NCBI RefSeq assembly: GCF_001704415.2
Contig: NC_030808.1
Span: 135,857,089-135,921,088 of the forward strand
DNA length: 64,000 bases
Source: Capra hircus
Taxonomy: Eukaryota; Chordata; Mammalia; Artiodactyla; Bovidae
Direction of reading: 5' to 3'
The notes under the pieces: generated by a model
Databases searched by the model: none
What the model was told of the DNA's origin: nothing
The model's input: the letters and a program-made list of their open reading frames with translations, nothing else
Program-made: the position numbers and the translations under genes
Shown: positions 32,421-43,845 of the stretch, piece after piece
How the letters are laid out: each line of letters starts with the position of its first letter
How positions within the stretch are numbered: position 1 is the stretch's first letter

Positions 32421-34080
32421 AGCAACTTTTTTAATACACATATATACCCTAATGAGACCATTTTAAATACCCTCTGAACACAAATCAAATCTATGGCACA
32501 AATGATAATAATTATACATATATAAATACTTCACATGTATAAGTAAAACTATCAGTTAAACAAAGCTTCCTTTAAGTTAAAGGAATAAACCTGAAACACA
32601 AAATCTTTGACCTAAATCATTATGACAAACTAAGCCTGTCATTATCATCATAGGCACCTCAGGATCTTCTACCACCTCCAGAAATTGTATTCAATGACAG
32701 CAGCATCCATGCTCACAACATTCCAGAAAGGCAAGGATTAGCTCTCACATCCATTTTAAGAGCTGATAATTGATCAATGACAGAGAAGTTAAATAGCACA
32801 AAGGTTCAACATTTGAAAAAGCTAACAGCTGCTTATTTCTGCTTGGACCCTGAGCTGTCATCCCAGAAGCTGCCACCAGATACGTAAGGTACTTATTAAT
32901 AGAGCAGTAAGCCCATCTTAGAGGGTCTCTTTAAGGTTTGACATCAGTCAAATTTGGTCAATTGGACATTTGGTCAATTGCGCTTCCCCCTCTATAAAAA
33001 GAGAACTTAATAAATATAGCAGCATAATTAATTAACAAATCTTTATTACTACCTTTGTTTTATGAATTAAAGATATAATCTAGCATAATATTTACTTAAA
33101 AAATACCTTCAAACTAAATATTTCTTTCAACTAAATCTCACTATTTTAAATCTACATCTAATTTAAACCTGGGTTTTTTCCAGAGTCAAATCAGAATTTT
33201 CCCTGACTCAATTCTAGATGGTAGCTTCTCCAAGTCTCAGACCTTCAGAACAGAATAGGGGTTCATCATGTAATTTCCCAGAGTTAAACTATTCTTAATT
33301 CTCCTGCCTGTTTTTAGCTTCAGAAACCATTAGTTTCACAGGGCACCTAGGGACTCGTCTGCTGAGGCCCCTCTTCCCTTCACAGGATGCAGTGTCCTTC
33401 TGCCTTTTCCACACCTAGCCTCACAGAACGTTTCTCGGGTTTAGCCCCTCCCTCTCCATGGCTTACCTCTGCTCCATGGCCCACTCTGGGCTCCCATGCC
33501 CAAGCAGAAAGAACCACAGATGCAGCCGTCTTGCTCTCTCCACTTTCCAATCAGAGAAACATTCCTATGGCAACCAACATGCGCCACCATCTCACTCCTC
33601 TTCCCAGAAAATTCCCTATTTGCATTTCAGACATTTGGCAAGGACCCATGAATAACTTGCCTAGCAACTACTAGCCCGTTCCAGCCTCTCTAAGGGGCTT
33701 ACTTTTTTCTCTTTATCTTTTAGAACACACTCAGAAGCTGGTGGGTTGGCTGTGGAAGAGCAGCTGCCGAGTCAGCCTCCCTTGGTAGTGGCCTGGAGCA
33801 CACACAGCTTTTGGGCAAATTGCAGCCTCCTTTTACCCCAGGGTAAAATAATGCCCACAGGCTCAAGACAATGGCCCAAGACTGGGCAGCTCTAAAGTGT
33901 TCATTCTGGGCTTCCTCCAGGGAAATTTCAGTTCTTAGAGAACCAGAGATCTTGTTCATCCTCAGCTATAAGAGTTGCATTATTAGTACATATGCCTCCA
34001 TTTAGAAAACCAGGTTTATCCATCCATTATGTTGAGTAATAAGGGTCCTCCTATTTATTTATTCATTTACTAAACAGACT
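32421..34080. other. Low-repeat stretch of 1.7 kb
   Basis: I recognise no repeat here, unusual for this window. The part 33340-33700 is GC-richer and carries a cluster of short transcription-factor-like motifs (see findings). Frames at 33387-33674 (95 residues) and 33720-33959 minus (79 residues) lack known domains, and I do not call a gene. Confidence 0.5.
33547..33668. promoter_or_regulatory. Possible regulatory motif cluster (NF-Y, RFX, octamer)
   Basis: Within 122 bases of non-repeat DNA: CCAATCAG (33547-33554, NF-Y type), 'cctatggcaac' (33564-33574, RFX X-box-like), the exact octamer ATTTGCAT (33618-33625) and 'cttgcctagcaac' (33656-33668, second X-box-like). Such motifs are short, and there is no known gene next to them, so this is only a candidate. 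Confidence 0.25.
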
Positions 34081-34096
34081 AGCAACCAGATATTTT

Positions 34097-34186
34097 GTTT
34101 TGTTTTAATTTATTTTTAATTGACAGATAATTGCTTTACAGTATTGTGTTGGTTTCTGCCAAACATCAACATGAATCAGCCATAGC
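34097..34186 (-). mobile_element. 90-base L1-BT 3' tail with exact target duplication
   Basis: On the minus strand: 'ggctgattcatgttgatg', 'ggcagaaaccaacac', 'tgtaaagcaattatctg', then an A-rich tail. The 16 bases agcaaccagatatttt occur at 34081-34096 and exactly again at 34187-34202. Extreme 5' truncation left only the last 90 bases of the element. Confidence 0.88.
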
Positions 34187-34339
34187 AGCAACCAGATATT
34201 TTAACTTACAGATTGTATTTAACTCATTTAGGCAATTTTGGTATCAGAAACCAATGTGGTCCCAAATGACTAATGCTACTACCCACATTTTCCCCCTCAA
34301 TGAATTCTGAAGAAGCCCTCAGTGTCTTTAACATAATTG

Positions 34340-34590
34340 TAGTGCCCTTGCCTGGAAAATCCCATGGATGGAGGAGCCTGGTAGGTTGCAGTCCATGGGG
34401 TCTTGAAGAGTCGGACACGACTGAGCGACTTCTCTTTCACTTTTCACTTTCATGCTCTGGAGAAGGAAATGGCAACCCATTCCAGTGTTCTTGCCTGGAG
34501 AATCCCAGGGACGGCAGAGCCTGGTGCGCTGCCGTCTATGGGGTCGCACAGAGTCCGACACAACTGAAGCGACTTAGCAGCAGCAGCAGC
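34340..34590 (+). mobile_element. Bov-A2 SINE, first unit truncated
   Basis: It starts inside the first unit ('agtgcccttgcctgg'), has the linker 'cacttttcactttcatgct', a complete second unit and an AGC tail at 34577-34590. Confidence 0.9.
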
Positions 34591-34694
34591 TGCAAAGTGA
34601 AATACTTTCTCTGAGAACCCACAGAAGTGAAGGAGTTTCAATAATAAATAAACTGTGTTTCTCCTGCCTTTGTGCTGTTCTGCTGATAGAATTC

Positions 34695-34985
34695 GGAGAA
34701 GGCAATGGCAACCCACTCCAGTACTCTTGCCTGGAAAATGCCATGGATGGAGGAGCCTGATAGGCTGAAGTCCATGGGGTCGCGAAGAGTCGGACACTTA
34801 CTGAGAGACTTCACTTTCACTTTTCACTTTCATGCATTGGAGAAGGAAATGGCAACCCCACTCCAGTGTTCTTGCCTGGAGAGTCCCAGGGATGGCGGAG
34901 CCTGGTGGGCTGCTGTCTCTGGGGTCACACAGGGTTGGATACGACTGAAGCGACTTAGCAGCAGCAGCAGCAGCAGCAGCAGCAG
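34695..34985 (+). mobile_element. Bov-A2 SINE with (AGC)10 tail and target duplication
   Basis: Complete two-unit Bov-A2. 'gctgatagaattc' occurs at 34682-34694 and again at 34985-34997, giving an exact target duplication. The tail is ten AGC units at 34957-34986, longer than in the other copies here. Confidence 0.93.
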
Positions 34986-34986
34986 C
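34957..34986 (+). repeat. (AGC)10 microsatellite
   Basis: Ten uninterrupted AGC units grown from the Bov-A2 tail. Arrays of this kind often vary in length between individuals. The hydrophobic or polyleucine runs in frames across it are products of the repeat. Confidence 0.9.
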
Positions 34987-34997
34987 TGATAGAATTC

Positions 34998-35344
34998 CAT
35001 GCTTCCCTTTCCAAAGAGAGGCCAACAGTACATCCTAGCTCCTAAAACCAACTGACAGAATCATCAAGGGAGGTCCTAAAAAAGCTACTTTTTTTTTTCC
35101 CTCCACAAGGAAAGCAAGCCACTGATGCAGAAAGGGGGATGTAGGGGGAGTTGTCAATTTAGGCTAGGAATAGAACTAGAAGTCGATCCTGGCAATGCTT
35201 TCTTTACACTTACTTTCATGACTTGACAAGGACGATTTTTGATCCTGAGATCCCATTTCAGAGAAGACACATAGTAAGTACTCAGTATATACTGAAGTGA
35301 AACATATACTGTATATACTGTAACACATATAAACATATAAAGTG
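34998..35344. other. No recognised feature
   Basis: Unassigned. The piece 35280-35345 is built of overlapping 'tatactg' and 'agtgaaaca' pieces, with the palindrome 'cagtatatactg' at 35283-35294. Confidence 0.45.
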
Positions 35345-35875
35345 AAACACTGTTGCTGGAACTGATACAGTAATTCTGGAGGACACTTTGGCATTATCTA
35401 AAAATGCACACACCTTCACTAATTAATTCCCCTGCTTTGGTTTTCCTTGAGGCTCAGCTGGTAAAGAATCTGCCTGCAATGTGAGAGACCTGGGTTCGAT
35501 CACTGGGTTGGGAAGACCCCCTGGTGAAGGGAAAGGCTACCCACTCCAGTTCTGGCCTGGAGAATTCATGGACTGTATAGTCCATAGGGTTGCAAAGAGT
35601 CAGACACAACTGAGTGACTTTCACTTCACTTTCACCAAAAAAAAAGGTGAAAAGGTATGTCCAAGGATATTTATTGCAGCATTGTTTGTGACAGGATAAA
35701 TCAAATCTAGAAATAATCCAAATGTTAATAAATAGAAGATAATTTAAATTATGACATGCCACCACTACTATATAGCCAATAAAGTAAGGTAGAATATATG
35801 TATTGATATGGGCAGATTTCTAAGATACATAATTAAGAAAAACGTATTGCACAATAGAACCCATAGGTAAATACA
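35345..35875 (+). mobile_element. Old L1 ORF2 3' part, split by a SINE
   Basis: Text such as 'tttggcattatctaaaaatg' before the SINE and 'gatatttattgcagcattg', 'tgacatgccaccactact' and 'atgggcagatttctaagat' after it parallels the C-terminal ORF2 region of old L1. Frames are broken. Confidence 0.6.
35438..35634 (+). mobile_element. Bov-tA SINE nested in old L1
   Basis: Head 'ttttccttgaggctcagctg', B-box-like 'gggttcgatcactgggttg', body 'ggctacccactccagttc', end 'gacacaactgagtgacttt' plus a 'cacttcactttcacc' tail. A small part of the middle body is deleted. Confidence 0.9.
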
Positions 35876-35878
35876 CAT

Positions 35879-35993
35879 GTGTGTTATGTGTATGTATATC
35901 TATATATGTACATATGTAAGTACAGATGTGTATGTATGTGTGTGTGTATATATATATATACATATATATATATATGTATATATGTACATATGT
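35879..35993 (+). repeat. TG/TA-rich compound microsatellite
   Basis: Interrupted TATG, TG and TA units ('gtgtgtgtgtatatatatat', 'catatatatatatatgtata'). It lies at the junction of an old L1 and a SINE and probably grew from L1 tail sequence, which is inference. Confidence 0.85.
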
Positions 35994-36198
35994 AGGTTCC
36001 CTGGTGGCTCAGCAGTAATCCACCTGCCAATGCAGGAGATATGGATTCAATTCCTGGGTCAGGAAGATCCTCTGGAGAAGGAAATGGAAATCCACTCTAG
36101 TATTCTTGCCTGGGAAAGCCCATGGACAGAGGAGCCTGGCAGGATACAGTCCATGGGGTTGCAAAGAGTCAAGCATGACTTAGCAACTAAGCAACAAC
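35994..36198 (+). mobile_element. Bov-tA SINE
   Basis: Head 'ggttccctggtggctcagca', B-box region 'ggattcaattcctgggtc', body 'ggaaatggaaatccactc', end 'aagcatgacttagcaact' with a short 'aagcaacaac' tail. Bases are missing in the first third of the head. Confidence 0.9.
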
Positions 36199-36227
36199 AA
36201 TGTTCTTATGTACATTTATGTGTGTAT

Positions 36228-36264
36228 TTGGATGTGAGTGTGTGTGTGTGTGTGTATGTATGTA
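36228..36264 (+). repeat. Short (TG)n microsatellite
   Basis: Mainly TG units ('gtgtgtgtgtgtgtgtgta') followed by TATG units, right after the Bov-tA. Confidence 0.85.
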
Positions 36265-36411
36265 GAACATTAGATCATTTCTGGAAGGTTCTACAGAAAC
36301 TTTAACCTAGTTATCTTTAAATAAAACTTTAGAATCAGCGAACAGGAAGACTTATTTTCTCTTTATCATTTTTTAAAACTTTGATCAATTTTAAAACAAA
36401 GTAAGCCTTCA

Positions 36412-37419
36412 GTCAGTTCAGTTCAGTGGCTCAGTCGTGTCCAACTCTTTGCGACCCCATGAATCACAGCACGCCAAGCCTCCCTGTCCATCACTAACTC
36501 CTGGAGTTCACTCAAACTCACGTCCACAGAGTCTATGATGCCATCCAGCCATCTCATCCTCTGTCGTCCCCTTCTCCTCCTGCCCTCAATCCCTCCCAGC
36601 ATCAGAGCCTTTTCCAATGAGTCAACTCTTCAATGAGGTGGCCATAGTACTGGAGTTTCAGCTTTAGCATCATTCCTTCCAAAGAAATCCCAGGGCTGAT
36701 CTCCTTTAGAATGGACTGGTTGGATCTCCTGGCAGTCCAAGGGACTCTCAAGAGTCTTCTCCAACACCACAGTTCAAAAGCATCAATTCTTCGGCGCTCA
36801 GCCTTCTTCACAGTCCAACTCTCACATCCATACATGACCACAGGAAAAACCATAGCCTTGACTAGATGGACCTTAGTCAGCAAAGTAATGTCTCTGCTTT
36901 TGAATATGCTATCTAGGTTGGTCATAACTTTTCTTCCAAGGAGTAAGCGTCTTTTAATTTCATGGCTACAATCACCATCTGCAGTGATTTTGGAGCCCCC
37001 AAAATAAAGTCTGACACTGTTTCTACTGTTTCCCCATCTATTTCCCATGAAGTGATGGGACCAGATGCCATGATCTTAGTTTTCTGAATGTTGAGCTTTA
37101 AGCCAACTTTTTCACTCTCCTCTTTCACTTTCATCAAGAGGCTTTTTAGCTCCTCTTCACTTTCTGCCATAAGGGTGGTGTCATCTGCATATCTGAGGTT
37201 ATTGATATTTCTCCTGGAAATCTTGATTCCAGCTTGTGTTTCTTCCAGTCCAGCGTTTCTCATGATGTACTCTGCATAGAAGTTAAATAAGCAGGGTGAC
37301 AATATACAGTCTTGACGTACTCCTTTTCCTATTTGGAATCAGTCTGTTGTTCCATGTCCAGTTCTAACTGTTGCTTCCTGACCTGCATACAGATTTCTCA
37401 AGAGGCAGGTTAGGTGGTC
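36412..37419 (-). mobile_element. BovB LINE, 5'-truncated, antisense
   Basis: Minus-strand copy from the reverse transcriptase fingers ('agaccacctaacctgcctct' near 37419) to the 3' end at 36412. The frame 36922-37302 holds YADD within NNLRYADDTTLMAESEEE, and 36602-37048 continues the C-terminal part; a one-base shift near 37000 and a small deletion near 36635 separate the frames. It belongs with the better preserved copies. The endonuclease is missing. Confidence 0.92.
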
Positions 37420-38177
37420 TACTAAAGCAGAAATCATAAGCCTCAGAAGCCCTGAACATACATAAAAATTAAGAGCCCATAAACTGGATCTAAGAACTCT
37501 AAATGATGTTTCACCAAATAAAAAGTCAGAAAGCTGAAAATGCGTCTTTTTGGGAAGAGTTCTTAAAATGGGGAGAGTACTTAAAATGCAGAGAGGGACA
37601 GCTGAAGAGAAATTTCCCTTAGTCACTTTCACATCAGTAACAAGAAAGTAAAGGCCATGGCATAAAATTATTATTTTCAACTTCCAAAGTCTAGGAAGAA
37701 CACTTCATTAAGAAAATATAGCATTAAAGTTCAGTTTCACACTATGCCAGTCTCCCAAATATTCCTACCTTTTTCTTACAAACTCAAGAGAAAAATTTCC
37801 TGTGGTACTCATTATTAAAACCCCAGAATGTTCTTGACACTGCCATTTTAACTGTCTATTGTTCTCCTAACTCCAGGAAGTCTCTGAAAGCCAGACATAA
37901 TGACTGTTATGACAGTTTTCAGTAACAAGAAGTGAAGTTTCCTGTCAAAAGAAGTGTTCTCTCCATTTTGATCATATGTTAAAGAAGATGTTTCAACAAG
38001 CACCTTCACAGAAAGAGCAGATTCTCTGAGACCCTGAAAATGTACTACACAAGTGAAAGAATGAATCAAAATCAAAATGACAGATAAATTTGTGGGAGTT
38101 TTTTTCCTTTCAGCTAGAGCAATGTGATTTATTTCCCAAGTAATATTGATTTTCTGGACATAGAACTGGTTTTTTAT
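37420..38177. other. No recognised feature
   Basis: Unassigned DNA with no tandem repeat and no supported gene; the 75-residue antisense frame at 37848-38075 has no known motif. Confidence 0.45.
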
Positions 38178-38395
38178 TGGGCTTCCCTGGTGGCTCAGAT
38201 GGTAAAGCTTCTGCCTGCAATGCGGGAGACCCGGGTTTGATTCCTGGGTCGGGAAGATACCCTGGAGAAGGAAATGGCAATCCAGTCCAGCACTCCTGCC
38301 TGGAAAATCCCATGGACGGAGGAGCCTGATAGGTTACAGTCCATGGGGTCGCAAAGAGTCAGACGACTGAGCGACTTCACTTTTTCACTTTCATT
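38178..38395 (+). mobile_element. Bov-tA SINE, well preserved
   Basis: Complete head 'gggcttccctggtggctcag', B-box-like 'cgggtttgattcctgggtc', body 'ggaaatggcaatccagtcc', end 'gtcagacgactgagcgactt' and a 'cactttttcactttcattc' tail. 'tagaactg' appears before (38161) and after (38396) and may be part of a target duplication. Confidence 0.92.
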
Positions 38396-38849
38396 CTAGA
38401 ACTGTTAAAGGTAAGTTCCAGATGTTAATTCAAAGGAGCAGGAAAAAAAAGCTGGGAGTTGGTACTAGCTCCTCAACTAAATGCAGGGGATATGAGACAC
38501 ATTACATTATAATGCTCTCCCAATAACTGCTTCAAGTCACCAAGAATCCAAATCTCCCATGATAAGTGAGAGGTCTTCAGTAGGGCTTTGGTCAGATGAG
38601 CAGAAAGGAGGAGGATGTGTCTTGGACCAGGATTCAGAAGCCCTGGTTAAGTACTACAGTCCTGGACCTGTACCACAGAAAGCAGAGACAGTCTCATATG
38701 CCTTACTTCTCCCATGTAAATGAATGGGGACAGGTGTAACAGATCAAGTGAGGTGGAAACAATCTGAAAAAATTGGGGAAGATGCCAAATGGTCTTACTA
38801 TTAGAAACAGCATGGGTTCCTCTGTGTGAAACTGTCAAATACAAATGTG
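38396..38849. other. No recognised feature
   Basis: Unassigned DNA between a SINE and a MIR. Confidence 0.45.
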
Positions 38850-39005
38850 TTCCTGCATGACTCAGTTTCCTTATCTGTAAAATGAAAATTATAATAACAT
38901 TCCACAGATATTCTGAGAATTAAATGAGAGAACATATGAGATATTCTTAGAAGAGTGTCTGGCATAGACAGAGCAAATGCTCAAAAACATTAGCTATAAT
39001 CTTTA
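38850..39005 (+). mobile_element. MIR SINE
   Basis: 'ctcagtttccttatctgtaa' and 'aatgaaaattataataac' followed by 'gaattaaatgagagaac' and 'gtgtctggcatagacagagc' is a clear MIR 3' two-thirds. Confidence 0.82.
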
Positions 39006-39346
39006 GTACAAAACGGCTTTATTTATTTAGAACTGTGGATCCCTAGTACTGGAGAGTCCCTAGATGTTACATAGTCATTGCATAAAGTGAAAAATTGGGA
39101 TACATTAAGAAGGAATAAGCTATTGCTCATAGCATCTGCCTTGTAACTAGTGGTGCAGTTAGGCTCAAAGCAATAACCACAGAAGGATGGTTGATATTGG
39201 ACTTGGACCAAACACACAGCAGCTCTGAGTACAGTGAAAGGCAAATCTCTCTACTAAAGGTTAAATGGTTTGTACACTAAATATGACATGCATGGGGGCA
39301 GAGAGTCTGTCTCTTCTCTATGCCTGACTGGTTCCAAAGCTTCTTG
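39006..39346. other. No recognised feature
   Basis: Unassigned DNA with no tandem array or supported frame. Confidence 0.45.
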
Positions 39347-39966
39347 TTATTGTTCAGTTGCTCAGCTGTGTCCGACTCTTGGTGACCCCATGGACTGCAG
39401 CATGCCAGGCTTCCTTGTCCTTCACCATATCCCAGAACTTGTTCAAATTCATGTCCACTGAATCAGAGATACCATCCAACCATCTCATCTTTTGTCATCC
39501 CTTCTTCTTCTGCCTTCAGTCTTTTCCAGCATCAGGGTCTTTTCTAATAAGTCGGCTCTTCACATCAGATGGCCAAACTATTGAAGCTTCAGTTTCAGCA
39601 TCAGTCCTTCTACTGAATATTCAGGATTGATTTCCTTTAGGAATGACTGGTTTGATCTCCTTGCAGTGCAAGGGACCCTCAAGAGTCTTTTCCAACACCA
39701 CAGTTCAAAAGCATGAATTCTTTAGTGTTCAGACTTCTTTATGGTCCAACTCTCACATCCTTATATGACTACTGGAAAAACCATGGCTTTGACTACACGA
39801 ACCTATGGCAACCCAGTCCAGTGCTCTTGCCTGGAGAATCCCAGGGATGGTGCAGCCAGGTGGGCTGCCATCTGTGCGGTCGCATAGAGTCGGACACGAC
39901 TGAAGTGACTTAGCAGCAGCAGCAGCATACGAACCTCAGCAAAGTAATGTCTCTGCTTTTTAATGT
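39347..39966 (-). mobile_element. BovB LINE 3' end, antisense, split by a SINE
   Basis: Minus-strand BovB from the region before the C-terminal frame ('cattaaaaagcagagacatt' near 39966) to the 3' end ('tgttattgttcagttgctc', about 39347). More diverged than the copy at 36.4 kb. Only the C-terminal third is present and its frame is broken. Confidence 0.9.
39805..39926 (+). mobile_element. Bov-A-type SINE monomer nested in BovB
   Basis: One unit from 'atggcaacccagtccagtg' to an AGC tail. 'acacgaacct' (39795-39804) and 'atacgaacct' (39927-39936) bracket it, a 10-base target duplication with one mismatch. It resembles the second unit of a Bov-A2. Confidence 0.92.
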
Positions 39967-41737
39967 GGTTCCACAGTAGGTTCCCCCCAAATATTTGAAA
40001 GATGGGCAAAAGGAGGGATGGGATGAACAGGTAGTGCTTTCAACACAATCCTCTTACAGAGTGTCTATCATAATATAGGCTGGTCAACATTAAGGCAGTC
40101 TATATGAAAGAAAAAGGAAAGTCCCAAAGATGTATGTATTCTTATACCTTCATTCATTATTTATTCAATGTTCACTATAGGTAAGGCACAATACAGAAGT
40201 TGTTTTATGAGTAAAGGTTTGTGTATGTAATTACAGAAATCTAACCAACTTTTCACAGGAAGAAGCTGGCCTCCTATTTGGACTAGAGTTTAGCCATAGA
40301 GGACATAAATAATTATCAGTCTCTCTAATTGGCTTCTACAGGACACTCTTCTCAGTACTCAAACTTCAGCAATACCATTTAAGTGTCAAGATATTTGTAT
40401 TAATATCTAAGGAAACCAAAGGAAACTGAAGGTCTTATTCAAAGGATGTAATTGCACCAGACAGTTTCCAAGGGATTTAGAAGCATGTAATTAATTACAA
40501 TAATACCTTACAACAAATTCATCCTGATGGAAGGAAGATCTGGGTGACAATATTGAATTACAGATGAGTTTTAAAGAAGAGGAGTTTTATTAGAGTAATT
40601 CAAATTAAATGCTAATAAAATATTACCAAGTAGAAATCCTCATAGGACTACTTTAATGACTAGAATCACTCATAATCAGTATTTAGTTAGGATACAAATA
40701 GATGCAAGTAAGGCATTTGAAAATAGCCCTTTTCTTAAGCAGGTTAGTATGTTTCCTAGCAAACTTATTTACACTTTCCATTTGCTTGGTGGGTCCCTTC
40801 TCCATAGATAAAGTAAACTTCAGATTTGCCTCACAAAAATTATTAAAGACCATGAATCAATGGGCTACAAATGGATGACATTGCTGGAGAGAGATCCAGG
40901 GCTCTGTCAGATGGCTGCAGCCAACTACATCTCAAGTTATTTTTAAATGTGGGTTTATACTTCTCTGTTCATGCACATTATCACAAGAGGCTCTGTCCAT
41001 GCATACAAAGCAGGAAAGAACTGAATTCAACCAGTGTGCTGAATGGAGCCAGGAGAGTAGGTGGAGGGGAGTACCTACCCTTTTTCCTCTTCTTTTCTCT
41101 GTTATTTTCCTTTCCTCCCCTATCTGGTATTCTTGGCTACACTCTGTCAGCTTGTGCAAACTGAGGAGCCTGACAGCCTTGACTCAGGAAAGACACACGT
41201 GCAAACATGTTTTGCAGCCTGTGCAGAATGATCAGACCTTGGTGAATGAGTTAGTACATGTCCAAAGCAGTCCAGAAGCTGCAAAGAATGATCCATGTTA
41301 CTCATCTGATACAACCACTGGTGAGACAAGAAAGGCAACCTCTCCATTTTACAAGTAGGAGAGGTTACTGATGCAATCAAGGCCACACTGTTAGAAATGA
41401 TAGATCCCATTGTCAAGTCCAATCCTCTCACTCTTGGTCTGCGGCAGTGGCCCCATACCACACCGCCTAGAACTTAACAAACTTGTTTTTTTTTTTTACA
41501 CACCCCTATGGTAAACTGACAAGCCCTAGCATCGATCTCTTACATCCAGAGGAAAAAGAATCCTGGGTGGGGAAGGATTCATAGCCCTCGGCCTCACTGT
41601 GATTTCACAAGGGACTTATTCTGTTCTGGAACAGCCACTTTTCAGATGTTAGGCAGTTTTACTGCAAATGTTCTTCTGCTAGTGAAAAACATGGTTTGGG
41701 GGCAATGACCAAAGAAAATTACCTATTGTTCTAAAGT
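39967..41737. other. No recognised feature; possible MIR near 41350
   Basis: About 1.8 kb of unassigned DNA. 'ccattttacaagtaggagag' near 41345 resembles antisense MIR but is too short to be sure. Overlapping frames over 40871-41461 on both strands (up to 119 residues) have no recognisable domain. Confidence 0.4.
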
Positions 41738-41958
41738 TTGCTTCTGTGCTAAGTCTCTTGAGTCATGTCCAGGTCTTTGAGATCCCATGGAAGAGTCTGC
41801 CAGGCTCCTCTGTCCATGGGCTTCTCCAGGCAAAAATACTGGAGTGGGATGCCATCCCCTTCTCCAGGGGATGTTTCCGACCCAGGGATTGAACCCCATC
41901 TCTTATGTCTCCTGCATTGGCAGGCAGGTTCTTTACTACTAGTGCCACCTGGGAGCCC
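41738..41958 (-). mobile_element. Bov-tA SINE
   Basis: On the minus strand: head 'gggctcccaggtggcactag' , body 'ggggatggcatcccactcc' and end 'aagacctggacatgactcaa', with a 'gcacagaagc' tail. Full length, moderately diverged. Confidence 0.9.
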
Positions 41959-43503
41959 TTCTTACTGAAGTTGAGATATCAAACGGGGGCAGGAGTGGCT
42001 TAGGCTTGCAGGTCTCTCATTTGAGAGGCAACTAAAATATATTTTGCAAACATAAAATTTAACATAAATGCCTATAAATTACCTTCAAGATAGTGGCGTA
42101 GAAAGACATGCGCTCATCTTCTCCAGCAATACCAAGATCACAACTAGCTGCTGAACAACCAGAGACGGAAGAATGTTGGATCCCACCAAAAAAAGATACC
42201 CTGCATCCAAGGACAAAGGATAAACCCAAACAAGACAGTACGAGGGGCGAAACTGTGTTTAGAATCAAAGCTCAGATCCGCCTGAGATGCTCAGAGGGTG
42301 CAAACGAAACCTTGTGCACAAAGAACTCCGGGAAAGGAGCAGTGACCCTCAGAAGAGACTGAATCAGACCTGCCTTTGAGTGTCTGAATGTCTCCTGCAG
42401 AGGCATGGGTCAGCAGTGACCTGCCATGGGAACTTGGGCTCTGGTTTCAGCAGATCTAAAAAGCGCTTAGACTTCACTGGAGGAGGTCACCATTAAGCAC
42501 CACCATAGAGCCACCAAGCAGACATCCCACAAACTGGAGAACAATTATAGCAAATAAGTTCTTGCACTGTTGCAAAAGTTCTAGGGCCCACAATAGATTC
42601 TTCAAGCTGGAGATCTGGCAAGGGACTGAGCCCCCCCAGAAAAACAGATTCTTGGAGGACACAACAAACCTTGTAGGCACAAGGTCCAGGAGAAAGGAGC
42701 AGTGATCCCACAAGAGACTGAGCCAGACTTGCCTGTGAATGTCCAGGAGTCTCCAGTGGAGGCATGGGTCCATAGTGGCCTGCTGTGGGGTCAGGGGCAC
42801 TGATTACAACAGTTCTGGGAGCCACGGCATGCTGGCATAAGTCCTTTGAAGGAGGCTGCCATTACTGCAATTATCCCTACCACAGTTTGGTCTCAGGCCA
42901 AACTACAGGGAGCAAACATAGCACTTACACATCAGAAGAAAATTGGATTAAAGGTTTACTGAAAATGGACCAGCCCGCCAGAGCAGACCAAAAACTAGCT
43001 GAACACACAGCTAGTCACTTCCACCAAAAAGTTTCCAAAAGCCTCTTATCCTCATCTATCAGAAGCCAGACAGAATGAAAACCACAATCACAGAAAATGA
43101 ACCAAATTGATCACATGGATCACAGCCTTGTATAGCTCAATGAAACTATGAGCCATGCAATATAGGGTCACCCAAGACGGACAGGTCATGGTGGAGAGTT
43201 CTGACAATATGTGGTCCACTGGAGAGGGGAATGGCAAACCACTCCAGTATTCTTCCCTGAGAACCCCATGAACAGTACAAAAAGGCAAAAAGATATGACA
43301 CTGAAAGATGAACTCCCTAGGTTGGTAGGTGCCCAATATCCTACTGGAGAAGAGTAGAGAAACGGCTCCAGAAGGAAAGAAGAGGCTGAGCCAAACTGGA
43401 AAAAATGCCCATTGTGGATGTATCTGGTGGTGAAAGTAAAGTCTGATGCTGTAATGAACAATACTGCATAGGAACCTGGAGTGTTAGGTCTATAAATCAA
43501 TGT

Positions 43504-43845
43504 ATGGCAAGAGTGAACATCGACATTCTAGGAATCAGTGAACTAAAATGGACCAGAATGGGTGAATTTAATTCAGATGACCATTATATCTACTACTGTG
43601 GACAAGAATCCCTTAGAAGAAATGGAGTAGCACTCATAGTTAACAAAAGAGTCCAAAATGCCGTTCTTGGGTGCAATCTCAAAAACAACAGAATGATCTG
43701 TTTGTTTTCAAGGCAACCCATTCAATATCACTGTAATCCAAGACTATGCCCAACCATTAATGTCAAAGAAGCTGAAGTTGAATGGTTCTATGAAGACCTA
43801 CAAGACTTTCTAGAACAACAAAAAAAGATGTCCTTTTCATTATAG
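43504..43845 (+). pseudogene. BovB APE-like endonuclease fragment
   Basis: A 113-residue frame encoding ARVNIDILGISELKW near the start and YCGQESLRRNGVALIVNK in the middle. The ISELKW text corresponds to the endonuclease motif with the catalytic Glu that follows the N-terminal Asn motif in APE-type enzymes. The frame ends after KMSFSL, where the next text (IIGDWNAK-like, from 'cattataggggactgaaatg') carries a stop in place of Trp. In a working element this domain nicks target DNA. Confidence 0.8.

Noticed and set aside
33387..33674. 95-residue frame in low-repeat DNA
   Set aside because: No known domain; a second frame overlaps it, and base composition alone can explain the absence of stops.
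34690..35051. Frames with runs of Ser, Ala or Leu
   Set aside because: Translations of the (AGC)10 tail of a Bov-A2, not a signal peptide or repeat protein.
35877..36305. 142-residue frame rich in Y, I, C and V
   Set aside because: Produced by the TG/TA microsatellite followed by a Bov-tA; not a membrane protein.
40871..41461. Overlapping frames of 97-119 residues
   Set aside because: No recognisable motif and two strands open at once.
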